A stretch of DNA of 64,000 nucleotides from assembly GCF_900005765.1 (NCBI RefSeq), contig NC_041691.1, forward strand, positions 1 through 64,000, written 5' to 3'. A model generated the notes under the pieces. The model did no database searches. It worked only from the letters and a program-made list of their open reading frames with translations, and was not told the DNA's origin. Positions 45,599 to 58,621 of the stretch are shown piece by piece. Made by a program: the position numbers and the translations under genes. The DNA comes from Plasmodium relictum (lineage: Eukaryota; Apicomplexa; Aconoidasida; Haemosporida; Plasmodiidae). The number at the start of each line of letters is the position of its first letter. Position 1 is the stretch's first letter.

Positions 45599-46793
45599 TA
45601 TGAATTTTTAAGAAATTTTATTTCATCTTTGTTATTTATTTCAGGCAACTAATATTTTTCTATTTTCTGAGAAAATTTATATGTGTATACAAAATATCAT
45701 TTTCAATATTATCTCTGTTTTTTATAATTCAACTCATATTTCTTTAAAAAATATATATAATTTTTTTCTTTAATAATAAGTAAAATATTTTATACAGTTA
45801 TTTCATATATTGCAGTATAAATTTATTATTAAAATATTGTTCCTTATGATAAAATTATTTATTCATTTTAAAAACATATAAAGCTATAATTTTATTTAAT
45901 TTTTTTTTTCAATTATTATTATAAAAATACTTTAATTTTTTTTAACAATTCACTAAACAAATTAAAACACTATCAAAAATATTCAAATCTGAAAAACAAA
46001 GAAAATTGTATTTTACCAAATATATTTAAAAACAAAAATAATTTTAATTTTTTAATAAATTTCCAAATGATTTAAACCAGAGTATATACCTTTACAAAAT
46101 TTCAAAAATAAATACTAACATGAACTTTTTTAATAGTTTTAAAAATTTTTTTTTTAAAAATATTCATTTTTTTTTTTTTTAATAAATATAAAAAATATTT
46201 TTAAAAATGAATATTATAATTATTTAAAATAAGCATATGCTTAGAAAAAAAAAGAATCAAATATATAATCTGAAGAGGTGTAAATAAAATAAGCATAAAC
46301 AATAACAACAAATTTAAAAAAATATTTTAGATAAAATAATGAAATAAAAAAAGAGTTTATTCGTTTATATATATAATAACAAAACCTTATTCAAATAATT
46401 AAAAAAAAAAAAAAGATAAAAAAAAGATGGAAAATAGAAAATAGAAAATATAGAATGGAAAAAATTACATAAACTTTTATTATTTTTTCTATTTTTGCTT
46501 CTTTTTTTTTCTTTTTTTTCTTTTTTTATAATACGGAGTATTTTTAATTTTTTAATGCTCATATAAATTAAATCTATAAATGTAATATTAAAAAAATCAG
46601 CAAAATGAAATTGGAATATTAAAAATTAAAATTTTTTTTTTAAAATATCCATGAAAATAACTTACATTTTTATATTATTAATAAACTAATCCTTTATTTT
46701 TAAATTATTTTCAGTAATTTTATAAACTATTATTCTTTCCTTTTTTTTTTTTTTTTTTGTTTTTTCACATAATTACTATTTTTATTTGTCTCT
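45599..46793. other. Intergenic region
   Basis: No gene supported. The Lys/Arg-rich ORF at 46365-46562 (-) is the translation of A/G-rich tracts in a 3' flank. Confidence 0.45.
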
Positions 46794-47659
46794 TTACTTA
46801 CTGAGAATTTCTTTTTTTACTAGTTCTTCATAAGAATATTTACCATTTTTACAAGAATCTTCTAATAATTTAATAAATTCAGATTTTATACCTCCAAAGT
46901 TACTTTTAAATGCATTATTCTTTTTAAGAATAAAATATTTATATAATGCTTCATGATGTTTAGTTCCACTTAAAACACCATGTTCTATACAATATTTAAT
47001 TGCAATAACTGAATTTGGATTTTCTTCAAATAAGCTTTCATAAAAAGCTCTCGTTCCGTCACCATTTGGAGGTGTTATAGTTTTTTGGCCTTCTTTAAAA
47101 TATTTTCTAGCATCAGCAAAAAAATTTTCTTTGTCTTCTTCTTCATCTTCATCTATCATTGCTTTTACTGTCGTTTTACTTGAGTTACTACTTTTTTTTA
47201 TTTTTTTTTTTTTATTATTTTTTTCATTTTTTACTTTGCTATTTTGATTTAACCCTTTACTAACCTTAGAAATATTATTAGAATTTTTTTTTACATGTTT
47301 TGTAGAATTATTATTTTCTATTTTTTTATTTAAGCTTTTTAAACACTCATCTTTTTTCTACAAAAAAAAAAAAAATTTATTATAAAGATATAATTCCATT
47401 CTTTTATAAGAATAATTAAAACAGATACATATTAGATACAAAATTAAATTTCTATCTTATAATTTTAATAAATAGAAAAATCATATATATATATATATGC
47501 CTAAATCAAGATTTATACATGTATGTATATATATATATATATATAATAAAAATTAGAATTGAGATATCTATACGTATACATATACTTATGAATAAAAAAA
47601 AAATCTACACATGTTTTTATGTTAATTACAGTGCTGGTTAAATCAGACGATGAAAGCAT
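46794..47659 (-). CDS. Conserved-looking two-exon protein of unknown function
   Basis: Exon 1 (47630-47659) encodes MLSSSDLTST. Exon 2 (46794-47357) continues in phase 0 after a GTAATT donor and a TTTGTAG acceptor, giving 197 residues. The start used here extends the longest single ORF by about 76 residues of Lys/Ser/Asn-rich sequence. The C-terminal 115 residues are compact and low in Asn repeats (ARKYFKEGQKTITPPNGDGT, AIKYCIEHGVLSGTKHHEAL), which suggests a folded domain. No signal peptide or membrane segment. I do not recognise the family; a function would be a guess. Confidence 0.7.
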
Positions 47660-48379
47660 TTTTTTTTTTTTTTTCCTATTTCAGCAAAGTTAAAATTTGT
47701 TAATATTTTTTTTTGTTTTTTTTTTTTTTAATGTAAATATATTTGTAATTCTCAATCTTTTTTTTTTTTTATTTTCCTTATAGAATGTTGCTTATGTATT
47801 AAAGTATCCAACAATTCTATAATTGTTTTTAAATTGTTTTTATCATGGTTAAATTTTTAAAATATATGACATAAAAATTTTCTATTTTTTTTTTTTTTTT
47901 ACAAATATTTTTAATATATATTTTATCATATATATTTAGAAAAATAAAGCGTGATAATTATTATGTCGATGAAAATATTAACATATAAAAAGAAAAAAAA
48001 AAATTATATATATATATAAATGTATGTATATTTTTTAAAATGAAAATATAAAACAAAATTTACAATAATAAATTTTTTGATAAAAATCTAAGTTCACAAA
48101 AAAATATACATTTATGCACATGTACATTTAAAGTGTAAAAGTTTTATAAAAAAAAAAAAAAAAATTTTCTAGACTTCAAAAAAAGAAAAAAAAAAAGTAT
48201 ACAATATAATAAAACAAATTATAACAAATTTAAAACAAATTTATAATTGAGTAAAAATATATAAAAAAAAAAAAATTTCATTTAAGATTATTGGTTAAAT
48301 AATTAAAAATTATATATTTAGAGAATTATTTATGCAAATTTTATAAAAATTAAAAATTACATTAACATCTTTTGTTAAC

Positions 48380-48411
<32 letters not shown>

Positions 48412-49026
48412 TTAAAATTTCTCATAAAATAATAATATAAATGATAAAAATAAAAATAAAAAAATTATTCATACTGAAGTATATTTCAAAAATAACCAAA
48501 GAAAAAAAATCACGTATAAAAGTGTGAAATATTCTTATTTATGTCTTTTATTATTTCATCACTTTGCTTTCTTTTATACTTTTCTGTTTTTCTACCTAAA
48601 ATTATAATTTTTTTTTTTTGCAATTTACTATAAAAAAAAAATTAAAATAAAAATAAGAAATGTAAATAGTTAATATATTAATTATAATAAAATGTAAAAA
48701 ACTTGTAAAATAAATAAATTTTAATATGCTATGAATACTTTAATTATAAAAAAATATACATAATAAAATAAATATCTTTTTTCATATATAAAAAATTAAA
48801 ATTATGCATATCAATAAGTATACTATTATAAATATCCATTATGTATTATTAAAATTAATGTATATTAATAATAACATATAAATGTAAACAATTTATATTT
48901 TTTTCAAAGTTACATATAAAAAGAATAAAAATTTAATAACATTAATTAAAAACATATATATATCAAAATTTTTAAATTTAAATAAAGAAGTATATAATTA
49001 TATAATATTTATGTGAAATTTTATTA
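47660..49026. other. Intergenic region
   Basis: It lies between the two-exon gene and the helicase 3' end. Rich in T runs and AT microsatellites (48396-48410). No gene or RNA supported. Confidence 0.5.
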
Positions 49027-52000
49027 CTATTTTATCCATGGTATTTTTCTTTTTTTTCTCAATATATTTTTTTTTTCCTTAATAATTGGAGGTAATTCTA
49101 TTATAGTATTTATTTCTACTCCTTTACTCTTATACTCATAGTTTGAGCTATTAAATAAATTTATAATTTTATTCACATGTGAACTTGAAATATCCACAAT
49201 ATAGCCTTCATCACACTTTGCTATTTCTCCAATAATCTAAAAATATGATTAAAAAAAAAAAAATATTTTAAAATATACTTTTTTTTTTTTTTTGTCTTTT
49301 TTAATTTAATTATTCTTACATTTGATATATTTTTATCTCCTGTTGTAACTTTCATTAAATTAATAATATCATCTTTATTTTTTATAACCTATTCAAAAAT
49401 ATTAAATATAAAAATTATTTTAATTGTTATATATTAATTTTATTTAAAAGAAATATATCTTAGAAAATGATTATTTTATAATTTCATATATTTCATAATT
49501 TTACCTCAAAAAATGGATCTTTTATGAAAACAGCAACATAATTTTTTTTCCCTGATAATATAGAAAAGTCTTTTTTTTTATCTAATTTTAATAAAATAGA
49601 TAAAATTTGAGCAATTATTTTTGTATTATGATTTTTTAATAATTCTTTTGCTTTTTCATTTAAAAATTCATATTTTTCTTGTGGTACTTTCATTATAATT
49701 TCTAAAAAAAAAAAAAATAATAATTTCACTTTGATTTGTGCGTTCTAATATTCTTCATTCTATTACAATTCATTCTTTTTAACGTTTATCGTACATATTT
49801 ATTAGTATCATTATTTTTGTATATATTATCTAGTAACTTTTTTTTTTTTTTTTATTATCTCTATCTAAATTTATTTTTTTAATTTTAAACCTGTTAATTT
49901 GTCTACGGAAAATTTATATACTTCATCTACATGTGGACATAATATAACCTGAAATTTATTTCTTGTATATTTTATTATTTTTTCTAAATTCTTATATTCA
50001 TATTTATGGTAAATAGTTAAACATGTTCCTCTTTCTTTAGCTCTTCCTGTTCTTCCTGATCTGTAAAAAAAAAAAAAAATTAACATTAAATATTTAAAAA
50101 AACAAAAAGGAAAATATACATTTTTTAATTTTTAGAAAGTAAAAAAGTATGTATACCTATGAATATAATCATTAGGAGATGTAGGAGGAGAATAATTTAA
50201 AATAAAAATAACATTTTCAATATCTAGTCCTCTACTTACTATGTCTGTAGTAATAAGAATAGTTTTTTTCCCCAATTTAAATAAATTTATATTTTCATCT
50301 TTTTGTACTGTTAATAATTCTGAATGTAACATTACTGAGTGCGGTTTTAGAAAAGAATTTTCATACAACTTCTCCACCTTTATAATATAATAAAAAAATA
50401 AAAGGTTCATAAGTTATTTACTAAAAAAAAATTATATATACATCTTCATAAATGTAGCAATCATATAGAAAAATAATATTTATCTTAAAAAAGTATATAT
50501 AATATAAAAAAAAAACATATTTTAGTAATATTATTTAATAACTAATCTTAATATATTTGATAAATCACAATGTATCTTATTATATTAATATTTATTTTAT
50601 TTTATCTTTTTCTTTTTTTTTAATTACTTCATCTTTTGAATTTGCAAAAATTATGCATTTATTGATTTTATCTTCATTCTCAGAATGTTCACAATTTTTA
50701 ATATCTATATGATCAATAATTATATCATTGCTACTAAATGTTTGCTCTTTATTATTATTATTATTTAATACCAAATTTTCTTTTGGAATATTTTGAAGGT
50801 TTCTATTTAGTAAATTTTTTTTGTTCTTCAAAAAAAAAAATTCATTTAAAAAATATGATACATATTTGTATTTAGAAGGAGTATTTATTTTGCATATAAA
50901 GTGGGAAATATTTAAATTACATAAGCTAGAACTCTTATTTTCTTTGCTTAGTATTTGAATTACATTATCTAAATTTTTAAAGAATTTTGATCTTTCATCA
51001 TCTATTTTCTTTTGAATTTTCTCTTTAATACCATTAATGAAATCAAAAAATATAAAACCATTCAAGTATTCATTTATTTTTTTTTTTATTGAATCATTCA
51101 TATTTGCCGTAAATAAATAAATATTGTATTCTTCATAATTAAAATGTTCATAGTTAAAATCATTCTTGTTTTTTCTTTTATTGTCTAAATCACTTATTAC
51201 ATTTTTACTAAATAAAAAATTGAAAATAAATTTTCTATTTTCGATTATATAATCAAACTCATCAACAACTATTGTATTTACATAATTTAAGATATTGTTC
51301 ATTACGTTTTTTTCATTTTTTTTTTTGTTTTTATAATTTTTTATATATAATTCAAGTTTATTAGGAGTAGATAAATAAAAATGTATTCCGTAATTTTCTT
51401 TATATAAGTCTTCATTTTCTCTTTTATTCAATGAAAGTTCTTTACTAAATATGTCATACTTACTTTTTTTAATTTTCTCATAACCATCATTTTCGTCAAA
51501 TAAAATGCATACATTTAAATTAGGGTATATTGATAAAATATAAATATATAGTTGCTTGCATAAATAAATATTTTGCGTTAATATTAAGACCTTTTTATTA
51601 CAATCAAATTTTTCATTTATTAAATTTTGTATTAATGGTAGTAAATAGCTTAATGTTTTTCCTGTTCCTGTTTTATTATATATAAGTAAGTGTTTTGAAT
51701 TTTTCAGAATTTCATTGTAAATTATATACTGATACATATATAGTTTATCTATTTTTAAAATAAATTTTAAGTTATTAACAATCTCGTCATCAATGTTTAA
51801 TAAATTTATATCTATTTTTTCATGTCTATTTAATATCTTGTTGTTTATACTATATATACTCTCGTCTATATAATTATTACCTCCATTTTCCTTCTCGTAA
51901 TTTTCCTTTTTATGTTCATTATTAAAATGATTTTTATTACTTAAATTATCATCATTATAAATATCTTTATCATTGTTATTATTTTCTAAAATATTATCTT

Positions 52001-52307
52001 GAGATAAATTATTATAATATTTCTTATTATAAATATTTATAAAAGTATTTTTTCTATTTATATTTTTTTTTTTATAAAAGTTATTACTAATTTCATTTGT
52101 ATTATAAATATCACTATTAAAACAATTATAATTTCTACAATAAATCAAATGAAAATTAATAATTTTCAAAGTTGTATAATAATATCTTTCTAAAGATTTC
52201 TTTAAAAAAATTGAATTTTTAAAATCATTTGTATATAATAACTTTCTACTATAACTAAATATATTAAGATTATTAATATTTTTGATAAAATATATATATA
52301 AAACCAT
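49027..52307 (-). CDS. Divergent DEAD-box RNA helicase, six exons
   Basis: Exons on the minus strand: 50628-52307, 50157-50377, 49891-50060, 49505-49701, 49320-49388 and 49027-49236. Phases agree at every junction, giving 848 residues. Motif I TGTGKT lies at about residue 213, motif II is DEFD (about 348-351) instead of DEAD, and motif III is TAN instead of SAT. Motif V TTDIVSRGLDIENV and motif VI HRSGRTGRA (across an intron) are intact. The C-terminal 150 residues (ending RKIPWIK) may be a small RNA-binding appendage. The N terminus is hydrophobic and basic, then poly-Asn, consistent with an organelle-targeting leader, but this is inference. Family role is ATP-dependent RNA remodelling. It is probably the gene annotated as an ATP-dependent RNA helicase near the P. 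falciparum chromosome 12 left end. Confidence 0.83.
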
Positions 52308-53026
52308 TTTTGTATATTTTCATCTTTACATAATCAAATTATTATATAGCATCTACATTTCATTTTTTTCTTTTTTTAATATTTTTTCTTATCAACTATT
52401 TTTTAATGCTTAAGTGTTTGAAAATAGCATCTCTTTATTTTTATTTTATTCTATTTTTATTTTTTTTTTTTATTTTTTTTTAAAATAACAAAAAGGATAT
52501 CTTTCAAATATACCTTTAAACCATAAATAATCAAATCTTTTCATTTGACTTAATATATATTTGCTATAAATTGTAATTTAACTTTAAAAATTCAAGATAT
52601 AAAAATGAATAAATAAAACTATTACGATATATATATCTTTATTAATGTAGCATAAAAATATACAATATAAAAAAATAATTTATCGTATGAACGAATTTTC
52701 TACAATATCCACTTTTACAAAAAAAAAAAATTTTTTGTGTATCAAATTTTAAATATTTTTAAAAAATACATGTAAGTTTTAATAAATTTCATCATAAATT
52801 ATATACATTTTTTTTTTTTTATTCTATTCATTTATTTTATAAATTTATATTTTTTATTTCTTTTTGAACGATAATTATTAGTATATAATAATTAGATTTG
52901 AGAACACTCCATTTTTACATACATTATTTTTTTTTTTTTTCTTAAACTATTTTTTATTTTTTCATTTTTATTAAAAACTTTTTGCCATTTCTTGAACCAA
53001 TTTAAAAAGCAAAAATACAAAGTAAA
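52308..53026. other. Divergent promoter region
   Basis: 719 bp between the helicase (-) and the HMCES gene (+). T-rich, with no nameable motif. Confidence 0.5.
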
Positions 53027-55055
53027 ATGTGCGTAAGAATACATTATACTATTGATTTAAATGTTTTAAAAAATAAATACAATTGTAATAAAATAGTTAA
53101 TAATGAGAAATTAAAGAAAGGAATGATTAATAAGTAAAAAATAAAAATTATTTCTTAACATTCTAAATTATTTAAGTCTTAATCTTAATTATATATAATA
53201 AAATTAAAAATAAATATATTTCAAAATAATTTATAGGAAGAACTATATACCTTTAATACTTGAAAAAAATGAAAATTCAGTAGAAAAAAAGAGTGAAGAA
53301 CAAAAAAAAAGTAGAATAATTCAAGTATGCATATGGGGGATAAATCCATTTAATTATGGAAAATTCGAAAAAGATATTGCATTAATTAATGCTAGACTAG
53401 AAACTTTACACCTAAAAAAATCCTTTAAGTTATTTGAAAATTTAATATAAAAAATTTAGATATATATATTTTTATTTATACTTATTTTTACGCACATTTT
53501 ATTATTAAAAATTCTCAAATTTTTTTATATTCTACTTTTTTATATTTTATTATTCTTATTGATTCTATAATTATTTCCTCTGTATAATAGAAATATACAT
53601 AATTTTTTTGTGCATTTTTTTTTACTATATATATATATTTATATATAAATATTCTATTTAATGTTACATAAAATTTTCACTAATTAACATATACATATCT
53701 ACTAAAATGAAGTTTAAACCTGCTATAATTTTTTTATCTTTTTTCTTTAGAATTTTAATAAATAAAAATAGATGTGCAATAATAGTTAATGGATATTTCG
53801 AATGGAAAAGTGAGGAAAATTCTTCGAAAAAAATTCCTTATTATATATACAATGGTAAAAGTAATCAAAACCTTAATAAACAAAATTCTCCAAAAAAAAT
53901 AGATAATGAAGAACTATATAGTAAAGACAATGAAGAAATTAACGATAGTCATAATGATAAAAGTGAAATTGAAGAAGAAGAAATTTATATTAAAGATGAA
54001 AAAACTAAATTAGTAGAACAAAACCCTCTTAAAAGAAAAAAAACAATAAAAGAAGTTACAACAAAAAAAATTAAAATAGAATCATTAAATGAAGGTATAT
54101 TAAAAAGAATTAGTAAAAAAAATATATTATAAAGTTAACAAGTAAATAGTAAAAATTTTATTAATTTTTAAATAATTAAAATAAATAAAAAAAAAAAAAA
54201 CTGTGACTCCTATAAATTAAAAAGTAAGAAGACCATTTTTTTTAAATGAAACAAAGTTAAATACCTTTATATATTTATCTATATTGTATTACATTAAGTA
54301 TTTTTACATGGAAAATAATAATTTTTATTTATTTTATATTTATCACTTTTTTTTCCCTTTTTTCTTTTTTTTTTTTTTACAGAATTTAAAAAAAATATAT
54401 CACATTTTTTATTTTTTTGCTTTTCATTTATTAGAAGAAGAAAATGAATCACATATAATAATTGCTGGTTAGATAATAATAATAATAATAAAATTAAATT
54501 TATAATATAAAGTCTCATAATTATTTAAAATGTTTACCTAATTTTTATTAAAGGTTTGTACAGTGTATCTGATGATGATAAAAAGGAATACAGAAACACA
54601 GTAATTACAACTTCAAGCGAAAATACAAATTTAAAAGATATTCACGAAAGGTTATTCATAAACTTCGTGTCTTTTTGAATGTTTATATATATATATTTAA
54701 TAAATTTTGATAATAATATTTCATTTCCTATTCCAATTTAAATTTTTTTTTTTTTTTTTACTTTATATAATTAGATGTCCCCTCTTGTTAAGTGAAAGTT
54801 CCTTATCTTTATGGTTAAATGTAGACAACAATTACTCAGATATAATAGACAAAATTAAAGAAGAACATATAAATGCTTGTAATATGCTAATATTATTAAT
54901 AAAAAGAAAAATAAAATTTAATATATATTTAATTGTATAATCTAATTTTTATAGGTAACAACTTAAAATATATGGAAGTTCAAGATTGGAGTGTTTATTC
55001 AAATTACTCAAAGCAAGAAAAAAAGGAGAATATTTTAAAATATATGAAGAAGTGA
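53027..55055 (+). CDS. HMCES: HMCES/YedK-type SRAP-domain protein, seven exons
   Basis: Exons 53027-53133, 53237-53428, 53751-54094, 54435-54467, 54554-54650, 54775-54878 and 54955-55055 give 325 residues in phase. SRAP proteins form a thiazolidine crosslink with abasic sites in single-stranded DNA, shielding them during replication. All four residues considered catalytic in YedK can be seen: Cys2 (start Met-Cys), Asn87 (LINARLET), Glu117 (NGYFEWK) and His256 (DIHERCP). The Met-Cys start fixes the initiation codon, since Met must be removed to expose Cys. A Lys/Glu-rich insertion of about 80 residues follows Glu117. Exon 4 is only 33 nt. The exon 3 donor could instead lie a few codons later (TTA|GTAAAA). 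The C terminus lacks the PIP/zinc tail of vertebrate HMCES. Confidence 0.85.
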
Positions 55056-55498
55056 TATTACAATGTTTATATTATTAATATAACATATATATGTGGTTGT
55101 TTTTATATTACTTTTATAATAAATTGTAAATTTTTTTTTTTTTTGAATAGTGTAAAACTGTAAATTTAATTATAGTACTTTTAGTTATATTTTAATTCTT
55201 TGTTGCTTGTACAACTTTTCGCTTTTTTTCTTTTTTTTTTAACAAAATAATAAAATAGTGAGCAAAAAAAAAGTAAACTTCAAAAAAAGGATTTTTATAT
55301 ATTATTTGTTGAAAATATTTCTTTTGTATATTTCAAATGTTTATTTTATAATTTAATAAAAAAAGCTAAATGAAAAAACATTTTTCTTTTTAATTATTTA
55401 TTAAAAATATATCTTTTTGTTTTATTATAAATATTTCAGAATATTTAAAAAAATTACTTAGAATTGTCTATAGTGGTAAAGAAACTATGAATTCTTAT
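55056..55498. other. Convergent intergenic region
   Basis: 443 bp between the HMCES gene (+) and the phosphate carrier (-), presumably both 3' UTRs. Nothing else seen. Confidence 0.5.
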
Positions 55499-56467
55499 TT
55501 ATTTTTTAACAGCTGATCCTGCTCCCGTTGTACCCAATCCCATAACTGATTTAAATGTATCATATATCCACCATTGTAAACCTGTTAGGGTTCCTATCAT
55601 TAAAACTCTTGTGCAAATTCCTTTTGTAAATAAATTAAACATTCCAACTTCTTTGACTATATTCGATAAACTTTTACCTTTATTTTCTACTTTTCCCAAT
55701 TGAGATATCATGTTATCTGCTGGATGAGATACTAAAGCACATATAATTCCTGACAAGTAACCTGAAGCAAAAGTTATTCCTAGTTGTGTTGACTTAGAAT
55801 ATGATTCCTTGGGTTGAATAAATACATTATCGTACATTAATTGAACAATTTTTTCAAAAAAATAAAATTTAGCCATTGTATAAGGGATTTGGCGACACCA
55901 TAAAGGTGTTACACTACCAAATGGAAACTTTGTCTCATTTTTATTTTTTATCATAAAACAAGCAGATGGTAATAATTTAGTAGGAAATGTATTTGCTTTA
56001 CTTGTTTGCATTTTTACTTTGATCATTTCAAAGGGACACAAAAATATATCTGCAACAAATTCTGCAGATGCTGATGCAAGAAGCCAAGTTACTCCTTTAT
56101 ATTTATATGCATTTTCTTCTCCTAAATAATTTGAATATACATCTTTAAAAATTTCATAAAAACCAAATTTACATAAGCCTTGTAAAGAATAACCAATAAA
56201 CGTTGGGGACCATCCTAATGATAGACTTCTGACCTTTTCTTCTTTTACAATTTTTCTTATGCTTTGGAATAAATTCTTATACATTGATGGATAACTTTGT
56301 ATTCTACATTTTGTTACATCTAATGGAGTAATTATTGTATGCGTTAAACCACAAGACAATACACCACCAAACATGCATTTACTATAATAGGACAAATTGT
56401 GTTCATGTGGATGCTTTATCCTAGTTATTGGACTGCTAATTTTTGAATCCCATATATCTTTTTGCAT
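55499..56467 (-). CDS. Mitochondrial phosphate carrier (SLC25A3/PIC type)
   Basis: Single exon, 322 residues, the usual length of a mitochondrial carrier. Three repeats are visible, with signatures PLDVTKCRIQ (residues 48-57), PFEMIKVKMQT (about 150) and a degenerate HPADNMISQ (about 248). The pairs CGLTHTIITPLDVTKCRIQS and LGWSPTFIGYSLQGLCKFGF are characteristic of the phosphate carrier rather than other SLC25 members. It imports inorganic phosphate with protons across the inner mitochondrial membrane for ATP synthesis. No cleavable presequence is evident. In P. falciparum the orthologue sits next to a dynein heavy chain gene, as here. Low in Asn repeats, as expected for a conserved carrier. 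Confidence 0.93.
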   Translation of the reverse strand: MQKDIWDSKISSPITRIKHPHEHNLSYYSKCMFGGVLSCGLTHTIITPLDVTKCRIQSYPSMYKNLFQSIRKIVKEEKVRSLSLGWSPTFIGYSLQGLCKFGFYEIFKDVYSNYLGEENAYKYKGVTWLLASASAEFVADIFLCPFEMIKVKMQTSKANTFPTKLLPSACFMIKNKNETKFPFGSVTPLWCRQIPYTMAKFYFFEKIVQLMYDNVFIQPKESYSKSTQLGITFASGYLSGIICALVSHPADNMISQLGKVENKGKSLSNIVKEVGMFNLFTKGICTRVLMIGTLTGLQWWIYDTFKSVMGLGTTGAGSAVKK

Positions 56468-58277
56468 TATTTTTTTTTAATATGAAAAATAATTAGATAT
56501 TGAACAAATAACTAAAAATTTAGAAATTTTAAAAATAAAAAATTTTATAAACCTATTTTTTTTCTATGATCTGTAAAAAAATAAAAATTTTCTATATATT
56601 GTAGTTTCTTGATAAAAAAAAAAAAAAAAAAAGAAAAAATTAATAAAAATTCTTAAATACTATATAATTATATAAGATTACATATACATAAAATATATCA
56701 ATATATAGGTGTATATATTGATATTTTTTTTTTTTATTAATAAATTTTGTATATTTTTAGGGAAATATTTTTATTAACTTTATATATTACAAAATTAAAC
56801 ATTTAGTTATATTTATTCTTTTTCTTTATCTGTAATCCTTTTTTCTTTTCAATTTGTGTATTTTAGTTAATATTATTAAAAAAATTTCAACACAACTTTT
56901 TATTCTATTTTTTTATTTTTTTTTATTTTATTTTTTCTTTATTTAATTAGTTTTGATTTTTTTTTTTTTTTTTTTTTTTTTTGTATTTATATTAGTTTTA
57001 ATATTTCATTTTTTTTTTTTTTTTTATTACTATAGAATCATTAACTAAATTTTATGATTTTAAAAAATTTTTTTTTTTTTGACATATTTTTATGTGTAAT
57101 TTATTTTAATATAATTATTATTATTTTTTTTTTTTCTTCAGTTTAATATTTATGTTAATTTTTCTTTTCACACATACATATCTATAATTTTTTTTTTCAA
57201 TAATTATTCTTTATAAATTAGTATGTAGAAAAAAACTACAAAAAGGCTTTTCTCTTTTATAAATCCATACCAGAGCCTATCTAATCCACTCTTTTTTTTT
57301 TTTTTCTATTTTTTTTTCACAGAATCTATTTCATTTATTATTATTATTTGTCATTTTTTTTATTATATTATTTTTAATTCTTTGATTTTTAATTGTCTTA
57401 TATTTAAATTACTTTTTTCATTTTCTAAATTTTTTATTCTACTATTTTTATACGATACTTAATTTAATTTTATTTTCTAATCATTTTATTAATTTGTTAT
57501 TTTTTATTTACTTCATTATATATCATTTAACCTAAAGATATCTTTTAAGCTTTTTTTTTTTTTTTTTGTTATTCAAGTAATTTCTTACTGCTTCATTATT
57601 TTATATTTAATATTTTATTTTGTTTATTTTATATATGCATTTTATTTTTAATTATTGTCCTTCAACTTAATTTTTAAGTTATTTATAATTTTATTTGTTT
57701 TATTCTACATATTTTATTAATTTTTTTTAAAATTTGTTATGATTTATCTTTTTGTATTATTTAACGAATTTTTTTATTTTCTCTTTTACTAGCTTATGTT
57801 AATTTTTTTAAATATTAGTTTTATTCAAAAATATGATAAAGTAGCCTAAAAATACTTTTATTTTCTATACATAAAATTTAAAATATTCTATTTTAAAAAT
57901 TAGCGTAAGATGAATACTTCAATATTTAGTTATTATACTAAGATTATATAAGAAAATAAGTAATTATACAATAATGATAATAGATATTTATATTAGCAAA
58001 TCGAAAGATTATCTTTTTTTTTCTCTAATTATAAATCTTAACGAATTCTAACATATCTCTATAAGAAGTCATATATAATTTTATGTTATTGTAATTTTGA
58101 AATGAAAATAATTAGAAAATTTTAAAAAAGTTATAGAAAAAAATGAAACAAAATAAATAAATTAAATAAAAATTAAATAAACTAAACTTTATTTAAAATG
58201 TGTAAGAATTAAAATAATTTATTATTAACATTAGGAAAAATGTAAATAGCTAGACAAAACAGTTTGCACACGATTCT

Positions 58278-58308
<31 letters not shown>

Positions 58309-58621
58309 GTATTTTTTTTTTCTTTTATATTATACATACATATACTTTTTCTATCTTTAAATAAAACTTTAATAAATCCTTAAAATCGAATTATATAATA
58401 TACTACAGTTTATATATTATAAAAAAAAAAAAAATTAATAGCCTCATAATGTGATAGAAATAAATATTACCATATTATCTTTTTGATTGTAGATTCCTTA
58501 TTCTTCTCTTTAAGAAGAAAAAAAAAAAAAAATACTTATTTTTATATTTTAGACATTAACATATATATTTATATATATGTTCTAACAATATTTTATTATT
58601 TTTTCAAATATTAAAAAGAAT
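56468..58621. other. Large divergent intergenic region
   Basis: 2.15 kb between the phosphate carrier (-) and the dynein gene (+). T-rich on the + strand left of about 57,800, with runs at 56959-56981 and 57010-57025, and an AT microsatellite at 58281-58307. It probably holds two 5' UTRs and promoters. No ORF worth listing. Confidence 0.5.

Noticed and set aside
46365-46562. Lys/Arg-rich 65-codon minus ORF
   Set aside because: Produced by A/G-rich tracts, with no protein-like features and no exon signals.
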